Source: Euryarchaeota archaeon UBA202
Lineage (GTDB): Archaea > Thermoplasmatota > E2 > UBA202
Reading direction: 5' to 3'
Length of the DNA stretch: 60,094 bases
Assembly (NCBI GenBank): GCA_002502685.1
Contig: DAQA01000002.1
Location: 15,532-75,625, forward strand
In this document: positions 25,515 to 33,670 of the stretch, piece by piece
Numbering within the stretch: position 1 is the first letter of the stretch
Layout of the letters: every line of letters starts with the position of its first letter
Program-made: the position numbers and the translations under genes
Notes under the pieces: model-generated
Database searches by the model: none
Told to the model about the DNA's origin: nothing
What the model saw: only the letters and a program-made list of their open reading frames with translations

Positions 25515-26369
25515 CTACTCTTTACCCTCTTTCTTTCCCTTTTTTTTTAATCGTTTGTATGTTTTTATGCAGTTCTCCATAAGTGAAGCAACAGTTACGG
25601 GCCCTACTCCCCCCGGGACTGGCGTGGCAGCTTTTGCTTTTGATAATATAGAGGAAAAATTTATGTCGCCACAGATTGTGCCATCGGGTAGCTGGGAGAT
25701 GCCGATATCAATGATAGTACTTCCTTTTTTTATGTACTCTTTTGTGATTAATCCTGCCACACCTGTTCCGGTGATTAGAATATCTGCTTTCGTGGTGTGT
25801 TTTTTTAAGTTTTGTGTGTGTACGTGACAAATGGTCACTGTTGCATTCCTATTCAGAAGCATGATTGCCAATGGTTTACCTATGATGGGGCTGTGGTTGA
25901 TAATAACCACTTCTTTTCCCTGTAAAAAAATGTTTTCATATCCTAAGATCTTAATTACTGCAGCGGGTGTACAGGGAGTCAAAAATTCATTACCTAAAAG
26001 AAGTGATCCCAAGTTGAGAGGATGAAGCCCATCGACATCCTTTAAGGGGTTGATTGTTTGGATAATGTTTTGCTGATTCAAATGGCTGGGGATGGGATGA
26101 TGAATAAGGATGCCATGAATTGTTTCATCATCATTTAATTCACGTATTTTTTTAATGGCAGCTTTTTCCTCAATATTTATAGGTAAATCTATCTGAATTG
26201 GTTTAATGCCCAGGCGTTTACATGCCTGTTCTATAACCTTCCTATAGATTTTAGATGAAGCATCATCCCCGATTTTTAGTGTCGCAAGGCAGGGGGTTTC
26301 ATTGTGGATTTGACCTTTTAGCTTCTCCTCGATTTCCCGGGCTATTGTTCGTCCATTGATACGGTGCAT
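25515..26369 (-). CDS. folD: Methylenetetrahydrofolate dehydrogenase / cyclohydrolase
   Basis: 284 residues. Catalytic Lys in SSKIYRKVIEQACKRLGI, the substrate loop GILIHHPIPSHLN, the Rossmann segment VVIINHSPIIGKPLAIMLLN and the C-terminal TPVPGGVGPVTVASLMEN. FolD in an archaeon points to a tetrahydrofolate-based C1 pool, which would link to GlyA and to formimino transfer after histidine breakdown. It lies 26 nt after sec61-beta. Confidence 0.95.
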   Translation of the reverse strand: MHRINGRTIAREIEEKLKGQIHNETPCLATLKIGDDASSKIYRKVIEQACKRLGIKPIQIDLPINIEEKAAIKKIRELNDDETIHGILIHHPIPSHLNQQNIIQTINPLKDVDGLHPLNLGSLLLGNEFLTPCTPAAVIKILGYENIFLQGKEVVIINHSPIIGKPLAIMLLNRNATVTICHVHTQNLKKHTTKADILITGTGVAGLITKEYIKKGSTIIDIGISQLPDGTICGDINFSSILSKAKAATPVPGGVGPVTVASLMENCIKTYKRLKKKGKKEGKE

Positions 26370-26395
26370 TTTTTCCCAAAAAAAAATAATGGTGT

Positions 26396-26560
26396 TTATG
26401 TGGGGTATAAATATTTTAGAATTGTTACCACAATGATTGTACCTATGGTTAGTGCTATCACAAGTTTTGGATCAATTTGAAGTGTAGTTTTTTCCTCGGC
26501 ATCAAAGTAACGGATTAATCCAGCTGCGGATTGAAATCCTTCCTTTTTGTTTTTTGCCAT
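26396..26560 (-). CDS. Preprotein translocase subunit Sec61-beta (SecG)
   Basis: 54 residues. Starts MAKNKKEGFQSAAGLIRYFD, then EEKTTLQIDPKLVIALTIG and a single C-terminal membrane span (VIALTIGTIIVVTILKYLY), the exact layout of archaeal Sec61-beta. Tail-anchored partner of SecY. TATA-like CTATAAGTATAA on the minus strand lies 20-32 nt upstream, so translation is probably leaderless. folD follows after 26 nt. Confidence 0.93.
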   Translation of the reverse strand: MAKNKKEGFQSAAGLIRYFDAEEKTTLQIDPKLVIALTIGTIIVVTILKYLYPT

Positions 26561-26744
26561 CGATTTTTATATACAAAACTTTATACTTATAGCTTTCGGG
26601 AACGAATCGTTACTGCAAGAGAAGTAAAAAACAATAGAGTCACCCTATATTTTTTTTTTTATGTTTATGTATTGTCTGTTCTCAGTGTAGGGAAATAAAA
26701 AGAAATGGGGAAACAATCCCTATGGGGGGTAATACATCCTCCAC

Positions 26745-26757
26745 TTTTATATATAAA
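26745..26757 (+). promoter_or_regulatory. TATA box of the S15 gene
   Basis: TTTTATATATAAA, a strong archaeal box, ends 19 nt before the ATG at 26777. It supports the short form of S15 and excludes the longer in-frame reading from 26705, which would start upstream of the promoter. Confidence 0.65.
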
Positions 26758-26776
26758 AAAAACATTCAGGGTTCTA

Positions 26777-27199
26777 ATGGCACGCATGCATGCCCGTACC
26801 CGAGGCAAATCCGGCTCAACGCCCCCTCTTGAAAAAATACATCCAGATTGGTCACTTAAACCAAAAGAAATCGAATCCTTAATCACCCAGCTAGCTGAAA
26901 AAGGGTCATCAATGAGCGAGATTGGACTGATATTACGTGATCAATATGCTGTCCCGGATATTAAGGCGGCGACTGGGAAGAAATTATCACAAATCTTCAA
27001 GGAAAAACAGCTTAATCCCTCCATTCCTGAGGATCTTGGGCACCTCATTAAAAAAACTGAAAAATTAAAGGCTCATTTAAGTGAGAACCATAAAGATCTT
27101 CATAATAGAAGAAGGTTGGCCTTAATTGAATCCAAAATCAGGCGCCTTGCTAAATATTATAAAAAAAGAAAAGAATTATCTGAAGAATGGAAATATTAA
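26777..27199 (+). CDS. rpsO: 30S ribosomal protein S15 (archaeal/eukaryotic type, uS15)
   Basis: 140 residues. MARMHARTRGKSGSTPPL is the conserved archaeal N-terminus, followed by helix-rich GLILRDQYAVPDIKAATGKK and the rRNA-binding core LSENHKDLHNRRRLALIESK. Archaeal S15 has about 60 extra N-terminal residues relative to bacterial S15, as here. Monocistronic by position; it ends 6 nt from the convergent next gene. Confidence 0.96.
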   Translation: MARMHARTRGKSGSTPPLEKIHPDWSLKPKEIESLITQLAEKGSSMSEIGLILRDQYAVPDIKAATGKKLSQIFKEKQLNPSIPEDLGHLIKKTEKLKAHLSENHKDLHNRRRLALIESKIRRLAKYYKKRKELSEEWKY

Positions 27200-27205
27200 A
27201 AAAAC

Positions 27206-27946
27206 CTAGATATCTTTTTTACGTTGTTTCCGAATTGCTTCTTCAAGATCCATTTTTCCCGTTAAAACTTTTTTTGCCAATTCCTTGGAAATGGTTACCT
27301 GACCGTTAAGTTTCCTGCTTTTTTGTTGCAAATCCCTGATTTCGCCTTTTTTAGGTGTTAATGAATAGCGTCTTTTGACCGGGGTACCCGGTGTTAATGC
27401 AATCAAGGAGGCAGCTGCCTTATCGCTTCTTCGTGTTTTCAAGTAGGATGTTGATGTTTCATCCACAATCTCCATGGGGACAGTTAATATTTGTAAGGAA
27501 TTAATTATCCTATTCCTCATCAAGGGTGCGCCATGGCCAATGCGAATGATGATATCCTCTGGGGCATATTCATCCAGTAGGGGCTGTAGAAGAGGCAACA
27601 CCTCCTCGGGTCCCTTCACATGTAAAGAACGCAATACTCGGCCATTGCCAAAGAAAGCAATCCCTGGGGTCCTTCCAGGGTCAATTCCCACCATGAGCTC
27701 AAATGGTCCCGTGTGGGTCAGGAGCAGTGCCTTGTCAATAATGACATCTAGATCAGAAATAGGGAAGCATTCAATTTTTTTTTCAAATTGTATCTTTTTA
27801 ATTTCTTCAGGAGACGTTAAGATGACATCCACATTCTGTGGTATGGGTTCGTTATAGGACAATGAAATATAGGGGACCTCCCGGTTTTTTAACGTCTTGA
27901 TTAGGTCATAATACAAGGAGAAATTAGTGGTAAGGATCCCGATCAT
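27206..27946 (-). CDS. RNase H-fold (YqgF/RuvC-like) protein of unknown function
   Basis: 246 residues. An N-terminal domain of about 85 residues without recognisable motifs is followed by VGIDPGRTPGIAFFGNGRV, the first strand of a RuvC/YqgF-type nuclease fold. A later VDETSTSYLKTRRSDKAAA (about 160-180) resembles the YqgF pattern DExxTS...DxxAA. Asp of GIDPG, Glu of VDE and Asp of SDKAAA could form a metal site. The Lys/Arg-rich C-terminus suggests nucleic-acid binding. YqgF-type proteins in bacteria process rRNA. The gene converges on S15 with a 6-nt gap. Fold assignment is moderate; function unknown. Confidence 0.6.
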   Translation of the reverse strand: MIGILTTNFSLYYDLIKTLKNREVPYISLSYNEPIPQNVDVILTSPEEIKKIQFEKKIECFPISDLDVIIDKALLLTHTGPFELMVGIDPGRTPGIAFFGNGRVLRSLHVKGPEEVLPLLQPLLDEYAPEDIIIRIGHGAPLMRNRIINSLQILTVPMEIVDETSTSYLKTRRSDKAAASLIALTPGTPVKRRYSLTPKKGEIRDLQQKSRKLNGQVTISKELAKKVLTGKMDLEEAIRKQRKKDI

Positions 27947-28054
27947 TTTATAGTCTATAGAAATCTCTCCCTTTTAATGTTATGGCTCACCTGCCTTAAC
28001 ATCTAGATGATTCTATGCAGATATTTTTTTAAGTATATCGGGTATATAGAAACC

Positions 28055-28321
28055 ATGGAATCTCAAGAGTTGAGGAAAAAGGCAGAAAAAAGAGCCGAGG
28101 AAAAGATGGGATTTTTTGTGCATTTGGGTGTCTATATACTTGTCAATGTCCTCTTAATATTTGTCTGGTGGTTCACCAATGGAGGAGATGTCTTCCCGTG
28201 GTTTATTTTCCCGTTGATTGGCTGGGGCATTGGATTAGGTGCACATTTTATGGTGGTGTATGCAGTCCATAATCTCTTGGAAAAAATGACTGGAAAAGAA
28301 CTCAGGAAACTAGAAAAATAG
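28055..28321 (+). CDS. Small 2TM-domain membrane protein
   Basis: 88 residues from the ATG at 28055 (MESQELRKKAEKRAEEK). A charged N-terminal helix is followed by two membrane spans (FFVHLGVYILVNVLLIFVWW and WFIFPLIGWGIGLGAHFMVV) and a basic tail. The layout and the short W/G-rich turn match the 2TM domain often found alone or fused to histidine kinases. Function unknown. An upstream in-frame ATG at 28007 is possible, but a TATA-like AAGTATATC at 28031 favours the later start. Confidence 0.7.
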   Translation: MESQELRKKAEKRAEEKMGFFVHLGVYILVNVLLIFVWWFTNGGDVFPWFIFPLIGWGIGLGAHFMVVYAVHNLLEKMTGKELRKLEK

Positions 28322-28445
28322 AAGTTTTTTTCATATTTTGAACTCCCCCCTTCCTCAATGCATAGGTATTTTTTTTTTTATTCCCCTCCAAATTTTTTTT
28401 TTTTTGGTTGCTCTATGACTTGATTAAAATGGCATTTCATTTAGC

Positions 28446-28775
28446 TCAAATCTCATTTAACTCAATTTTGGGGGATATAAAGCCAAAGGCACATCCCAAA
28501 AGCCCCCCGCAAATAAATATTTTGTCGATAAAGCCATATCCCGAATTTCCCCAACCCAGGCAATCATTTGCAATTATCGACAAAATTATTCCTAGGCCAA
28601 CTAGCATAATTAGTGTTCTTCGCGGATATAATCGATATCTTTTCACTAGTGTTGACGTAATAGATGATGTCTTTGGGAGGCCTCTATACCCTTTTTCACT
28701 TATGCTATTCTTTGCAACCGGGAAATGAAAGAAAAACCAATTTTTTTGGATAGATTTTTGTTCCTTGTCACTCAT
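28446..28775 (-). CDS. Hypothetical membrane protein
   Basis: 109 residues from the ATG at 28775, chosen because a minus-strand AGTATAAATT box lies about 20-30 nt upstream. A polar N-terminal half with FFFHFPVAKNSISEKGYRGLP is followed by two hydrophobic segments (LIMLVGLGIILSIIA and FICGGLLGCAFGFI). No family recognised. It converges on the 2TM gene across 124 nt containing plus-strand T-runs. Confidence 0.45.
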   Translation of the reverse strand: MSDKEQKSIQKNWFFFHFPVAKNSISEKGYRGLPKTSSITSTLVKRYRLYPRRTLIMLVGLGIILSIIANDCLGWGNSGYGFIDKIFICGGLLGCAFGFISPKIELNEI

Positions 28776-29019
28776 AGTGTATCCCACCCAGGAATTTATA
28801 CTATCGTGTTTCTTATACAAAATAGTTTCGAAATTTATCTGCTATGCCGGGTTTCTTCACATACGATTTCATGTCCAAAAAAAATATGACTGGATACTGA
28901 TAAAAAATATACCCTATTAATAGAAAACGATATTCAATCCTCCATAACTTTTTATACACCTGATGAATTTTTTTTTTTGTATTTATCTTTCCTGTAAATG
29001 GTTGAGGTAAGAAGTTCAT

Positions 29020-29400
29020 ATGATACTATCAAGCATTACTGCAACATTGGGAAAAGAGGGCACGGTGGTACTTGCCCTTCTCTTATGGGCAACCCTCGTC
29101 ATTGTATTTTTACTCCTCAAAAAAAGAATACATTCTCTTCATCCCCTACTTACTGCGCTAACCGACACATCTTACCACCCAAAAACATTTGAAACACGTT
29201 TTTTAGAAAATAAATTCTATCTTTACTTTTTTCATATTTTTCTTTTGTTATCACTACTCATGGGCATCATCAATCTTTATCTACAAGAGCCGTTCACTTT
29301 CCTTTTGACAATACTTTTCATATTATGTTCACTTCTGATTTTTATTGTCTATCTGGGTATATTGTTTCTCTTTATCTGGAAAACATGGTGGAGTCACTAA
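29020..29400 (+). CDS. Hypothetical membrane protein, three to four spans
   Basis: 126 residues. Preceded by GAGGTAAG about 10 nt upstream of the ATG. Spans around 12-35, 68-88 and 95-120 (LALLLWATLVIVFLLLKK, FFHIFLLLSLLMGIINLY, FLLTILFILCSLLIFIVYLG). Very Leu/Phe-rich with few charged residues; no family recognised. Downstream 29401-29582 carries three T-runs and a TATA-like TTTTATATCC shortly before EndoQ. Confidence 0.55.
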   Translation: MILSSITATLGKEGTVVLALLLWATLVIVFLLLKKRIHSLHPLLTALTDTSYHPKTFETRFLENKFYLYFFHIFLLLSLLMGIINLYLQEPFTFLLTILFILCSLLIFIVYLGILFLFIWKTWWSH

Positions 29401-29582
29401 ATTGATAAAGATAAGAAAAAAAAGAACTATTTTTTTTTTATGTCCCCTTCGTGGTAAGTCCAATAAAACCATTTTTTTTTTTTTATCAAATAAGACACCG
29501 AGTGTTACCAAATTTTTTTTATGAATACAAAAAGATACTTTTTTTTTGTAAAGATTTTATATCCGGTATCCTATTTTAGATT

Positions 29583-30794
29583 ATGATTGTTGATGCAGAT
29601 CTTCATCTTCATTCTCGTTTCTCAGGGGCAACTTCCCCAAAAATGCAAATGAAGGTACTGGCTCAGGAATCAAAGAAAAAAGGGATGCATATACTGGGCA
29701 CTGGTGATTGCCTCCATCCTCAATGGATCCAGGAGATAAAAGAAGGCACACCCCATGACGGCCTCATTGAAATTGGGGACACCCACTTTCTGTTATCGAC
29801 TGAAGTAGAAGATGAACATAGAGTCCATCATTTGCTTTTCTTTCCCTCATTTTCCGCCATTGAGCAATTTCGAGAAAGCATACACAAATTCACTCCCAAT
29901 ATGGATTCAGATGGCAGACCAACACTGCATTTAAATGGTGCAGATATTGCATTAAGGGCAAAAGAGGCAGATGCACTTATTGGTCCTGCTCATGCCTTTA
30001 CGCCTTGGACAGCCATTTATGCATATCATGATTCTCTAGAGAGTTGTTATGGTGATATGGTTAAATATCTTGCTTTCCTTGAGTTAGGTTTAAGTGCAGA
30101 TACCACGTATGCTGACACCATACACGAATTGCATAGGCTGTCATTTTTGTCTAATTCAGATTCTCATTCTCCTTATCCTGTACGTCTTGCACGAGAATTT
30201 AATCGATTGCAAATTAATGATTATTCCTGGGATGACATAAAAAAAGCCCTTTTGCGTCAAGGAGGAAGAAAAATCATTCTCAATATCGGTCTCCCTCCCC
30301 AAAAAGGCAAGTATAATCAAACAGCGTGTATACGATGCTATAGTCAGTACACCCTCCTGGATGCAGAAACAAAAAAATGGAAATGCCCCTGTGGAGGACG
30401 GATAAAAAAAGGGGTTAAGGACCGTATTTCTGAACTTGCCACTCTTCATTCTGGTCAGCATCCATCTCATCGTCCTTCTTATCTTTACCTACTCCCCCTG
30501 GCGGAAATTATCTCCCATGCGATTGGGCAATCCTCGCCCTATACCAAAACGGTTCAATCCCGCTGGAATGAATTAATCACAGCTTTTGGCAATGAGGTCA
30601 ATGTACTGCTTGATAGGCCCATTGAGGACATCAATAGAGTAACGGTACCCGTTATCGCTGAAGCGATACAATCATTTAGAGAAAAAAAAATCAAAATATA
30701 TCCCGGGGGTGGCGGAAAATATGGCGAAATAGAGTTACCCCTAGGTGAACAAGATCAAAAACAAAACACACAAAAAACAGTATTTGATTATTAA
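29583..30794 (+). CDS. Endonuclease Q (PHP-domain DNA repair nuclease)
   Basis: 403 residues, typical length. The N-terminal PHP domain starts at once with DADLHLHSRFSGATSP, then GTGDCLHPQWIQE, FLLSTEVEDEHRVHHLLFF and the late FLSNSDSHSPYPVRLAREF, which together give the metal-binding His/Asp/Glu set. A zinc element follows with Cys249, Cys252, Cys268 and Cys270 (CIRCYSQYT ... KCPCGG). EndoQ nicks DNA 5' of uracil, hypoxanthine, xanthine and abasic sites. It abuts the RNase HII gene (1-nt overlap), so two enzymes that both cut 5' of an aberrant nucleotide are co-expressed. Confidence 0.88.
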   Translation: MIVDADLHLHSRFSGATSPKMQMKVLAQESKKKGMHILGTGDCLHPQWIQEIKEGTPHDGLIEIGDTHFLLSTEVEDEHRVHHLLFFPSFSAIEQFRESIHKFTPNMDSDGRPTLHLNGADIALRAKEADALIGPAHAFTPWTAIYAYHDSLESCYGDMVKYLAFLELGLSADTTYADTIHELHRLSFLSNSDSHSPYPVRLAREFNRLQINDYSWDDIKKALLRQGGRKIILNIGLPPQKGKYNQTACIRCYSQYTLLDAETKKWKCPCGGRIKKGVKDRISELATLHSGQHPSHRPSYLYLLPLAEIISHAIGQSSPYTKTVQSRWNELITAFGNEVNVLLDRPIEDINRVTVPVIAEAIQSFREKKIKIYPGGGGKYGEIELPLGEQDQKQNTQKTVFDY

Positions 30795-31447
30795 TGGTTA
30801 TGATTTGTGGTATTGATGAAGCAGGCCGAGGACCCATCATGGGCCCCCTTGTGGTTGCCGGTATATGGGTCAGTGAAGAGCTGGAAGAACAATTCACCAT
30901 GTGGGGTGTGAAGGATTCAAAAAAACATTCACCGCGGACTCGCCAAACACTTGCCCAGAAAATTAAAGCCATCGCTGTACACTATGAAGTGATTGTTCCA
31001 GCATGTGATATTGATGCTCTCAGACAAGAAATGACACTAAATGAACTTGAACTCCATATCTTTGTACAAGTGGCACGATACAAAAGTGCGGATACCTATT
31101 TTCTTGACGCAGTTGATGTTGACTCCCATAGATTTAAAATCAATTTTCAACAAGCCCTAAAATGTGAGGCGCAGGTAATCGCCCAGCATAAAGCAGATGA
31201 TTTATATCCCGTGGTTTCTGCCGCGTCAATTTTAGCAAAAACATGCCGAGATAAAGAGATTATAAAGATAGCACAAAACCTTGAACCACAGCTGGGTATA
31301 TCTCTAGGGAGCGGATATCCATCAGATCCTCTAACCCAAAAATTCCTTGAGCACTGGGGTAAAAAATTTGGAAATCTGCCACCCCATACACGTCATTCAT
31401 GGAAAACAGCTCAAAGGCTCAAAAAAAATCTAAACCTCAAAGAATAA
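30794..31447 (+). CDS. rnhB: Ribonuclease HII
   Basis: 217 residues. Active-site Asp8-Glu9 in ICGIDEAGRGPIMGP, Asp in YFLDAVDVD near residue 110, and YPVVSAASILAKTCRD with the fourth acidic residue. The start could also be the ATG at 30800. The enzyme cuts 5' of ribonucleotides in DNA/RNA hybrids and initiates ribonucleotide excision. Its 5' end overlaps the EndoQ stop codon by one base. Confidence 0.95.
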   Translation: MVMICGIDEAGRGPIMGPLVVAGIWVSEELEEQFTMWGVKDSKKHSPRTRQTLAQKIKAIAVHYEVIVPACDIDALRQEMTLNELELHIFVQVARYKSADTYFLDAVDVDSHRFKINFQQALKCEAQVIAQHKADDLYPVVSAASILAKTCRDKEIIKIAQNLEPQLGISLGSGYPSDPLTQKFLEHWGKKFGNLPPHTRHSWKTAQRLKKNLNLKE

Positions 31448-31599
31448 TAAAAGGACCAGTCACGTATCCATACAATTGAAATCCCTGGTCTGTACACTTT
31501 ATTACAATTTTCTTCTCAAATCAACATAAAAAAAATCTATTATTTGCATTTCCCATCTTAGTCATAATATTTTTATGCCTATCTTTATTATTATATCCT

Positions 31600-31875
31600 A
31601 TGACCGCTCGGGTCCATCTGGTAATAACAGGACACGTTCAGGGTGTTTGGTTTCGTGCCAACACCCAAAAAAAAGCCAAGGCGCTGGATTTGAAAGGCTG
31701 GATTAAAAATCTACCTGATGGCCGAGTAGAGACAATTTTTGAAGGGGAAAAAGAAAAGATAAATCAAATTATTGAGTGGTGTAAAAAAGGGCCATCCTTT
31801 GCCATGGTTGATGATGTAAAGATACACTGGGAGACGCCGGTGGGGGAATTTAATACCTTCACCATCACATACTAA
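31600..31875 (+). CDS. acyP: Acylphosphatase
   Basis: 91 residues, standard size. Catalytic Arg19 in GHVQGVWFRANTQKKA and Asn37 in GWIKNLPDGRVE are both present. Hydrolyses acyl phosphates such as acetyl or carbamoyl phosphate; a carbamate kinase and an acetyl-CoA synthetase lie elsewhere in the window. A TATA-like TATTATATCC lies about 12 nt before the ATG, with TTTTTATG further upstream. Downstream 31960-32000 holds T-runs that probably terminate it. Confidence 0.95.
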   Translation: MTARVHLVITGHVQGVWFRANTQKKAKALDLKGWIKNLPDGRVETIFEGEKEKINQIIEWCKKGPSFAMVDDVKIHWETPVGEFNTFTITY

Positions 31876-32007
31876 CTAGAAAAATTTCACCGATATTGAA
31901 ACTCCGCCTTATCTATTTACTGGCTCGTATAAGTGAATTAGTATCAATACATACTCTATCTTTTTTTTTTGGCCAGTGCCAAATAATTTTTTTTTTTTTT
32001 TTATTAT

Positions 32008-33531
32008 TTATTCTAAATCCCCTATTTCTTGTTCTACTTTTTCTAAAATCTCATTAGATTTTACTAATTCTTTCATGACATTATGATCAGGATATAATGG
32101 TCTATCGACATCCAAAAAATCAATATATTTCCGTATCACCTCCTTTGCCTTTGCAACACCCCGCCCCGGGCGATACTCACGAAAATCAAGAGCCTGTGAC
32201 GCTGCCATAAACTCGATACCCAAAATACCATAGGCATTATCAAGAATCTGAAAATTTTTCAGTGCGGTATTCATGCCCATGGATACAAAATCCTCTTGAT
32301 CTGCAGCGGCAGGAATAGATTGGATCGAAGCTGGTGAAGACAATATACGTTGTTCCACAATCAACATATCCGCCGTGTATTGGCTTAACATAAGACCAGA
32401 AAACATACCTGCTCCCTTGGTTAAAAAAGCAGGTAATCCCATACTTAAAGCAGGGTTATTTAACCTATTCAACCGTCGTTCAGACATGACACAAACCATG
32501 GTAATGGCGACACCAGCCATATCCATGGGCAAGGAGACAGGTGTCCCCTGAAAATTAGCTCCGGACAATTGAAGATCCTCATCGGGGAAAAATACAACAT
32601 TATCCCCGACCCCATTTAATTCAATTTCAACCTGTGATCGCGCATAGGCAAGAGCATCGAAGGCTGCTCCAATCACTTGGGGTGTGGATCGCATTGAGTA
32701 GGCATCCTGTACTTTTGTTTTCAGTTTCCCTTTGGAAAGATCCCCTCCCTTGGTTAAAAGGTTCAGGGTCCGTGCAGTTTTTACAGCGCCTTTGAACCCT
32801 CGGGCTTTATGCAGTTTTTCGTTATAGGGATTCATATTGGCTTTTAATGCTTCAAGAGACATGGCGGCAGCGATTTCTGCTTGTTTTAACCATTTATTTG
32901 CATCATTCAAAAAAATTGCGCTCATGGCGGTTAAAAGATTTGCTCCATTGATTACAGCTAATCCATCGCGTGCCTGTAATCCCGGGATAGTAATTCCTGC
33001 TTTCTCCATGGCTTTTTTTCCGTCCAGTAGTTTTCCCTTGTAGTATGCTTTTCCTTCCCCCAGGAGAACTAATGCCATCTGTGCCATGGGTGCCAGATCC
33101 CCGCATGCCCCCACGGATCCTTTTTGGCATACCTGAGGTGTTACCCCTTTATTGAGCATTTCCACCAGGGTTTGTGTTACCTCGAGACGGCATCCTGATT
33201 GGCCATGGGCATGGACATTTATCCTTCCCAGTATTGCTGCCCGGATATATTCACTGGGTGCGGGATCTCCAATTCCTGCCGAGTGATTATAAATTAGGTA
33301 TCGCTGAAAATCTTTTATTTGGTCATCGGATAATATTATTTCTGAGAATTCGCCGATTCCTGTATTGACCCCGTACATTATCTCCCGGGCTTTGATTTTT
33401 TTTTCAAGTACCGCCCGACATTTTTTCATCTTTTCAAGTGATTCGGGGTGCAGCATCACTTGTTCATTATGTCGTGCAACATCTACTACTTTTTCTATTG
33501 TCAGATTTGTGCCATCTAAGTGTATCATCAT
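32008..33531 (-). CDS. hutH: Histidine ammonia-lyase with Cys in the MIO tripeptide
   Basis: 507 residues, standard length. Removes ammonia from histidine to give urocanate. The segment that normally reads GSVGASGDLAPL is GSVGACGDLAPM here: the tripeptide that cyclises to the MIO cofactor is Ala-Cys143-Gly (codon TGC; plus-strand GCA at 33103-33105). Other family motifs are intact: YGVNTGIGEFSE, YLIYNHSAGIGDP, INGANLLTAMSAI, ANFQGTPVSLPMDMAG and SSPASIQSIPAAADQEDFVSMG. Residue 143 is the same number as Ser143 of the Pseudomonas putida enzyme, where S143C has been reported to keep activity. It follows hutU with a 139-nt gap. Confidence 0.94.
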   Translation of the reverse strand: MMIHLDGTNLTIEKVVDVARHNEQVMLHPESLEKMKKCRAVLEKKIKAREIMYGVNTGIGEFSEIILSDDQIKDFQRYLIYNHSAGIGDPAPSEYIRAAILGRINVHAHGQSGCRLEVTQTLVEMLNKGVTPQVCQKGSVGACGDLAPMAQMALVLLGEGKAYYKGKLLDGKKAMEKAGITIPGLQARDGLAVINGANLLTAMSAIFLNDANKWLKQAEIAAAMSLEALKANMNPYNEKLHKARGFKGAVKTARTLNLLTKGGDLSKGKLKTKVQDAYSMRSTPQVIGAAFDALAYARSQVEIELNGVGDNVVFFPDEDLQLSGANFQGTPVSLPMDMAGVAITMVCVMSERRLNRLNNPALSMGLPAFLTKGAGMFSGLMLSQYTADMLIVEQRILSSPASIQSIPAAADQEDFVSMGMNTALKNFQILDNAYGILGIEFMAASQALDFREYRPGRGVAKAKEVIRKYIDFLDVDRPLYPDHNVMKELVKSNEILEKVEQEIGDLE

Positions 33532-33670
33532 CTAGGCTAATCCGTTGCTATTTTAAAAACTATCTTGTAATGTATGCCCTACAATAATTTTGGGGTAAGA
33601 ATATTACTTTCTTTTAAGAAGACAAATACCTTTTTTTTTCTGCACTATTTTTTAGTGGGGAGGTGGAGTA

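Noticed and set aside
28813..29019. 68-codon minus-strand frame overlapping the 5' side of the 29020 gene
   Set aside because: Its start abuts the start of a better-supported divergent gene with no space for a promoter; no family character.
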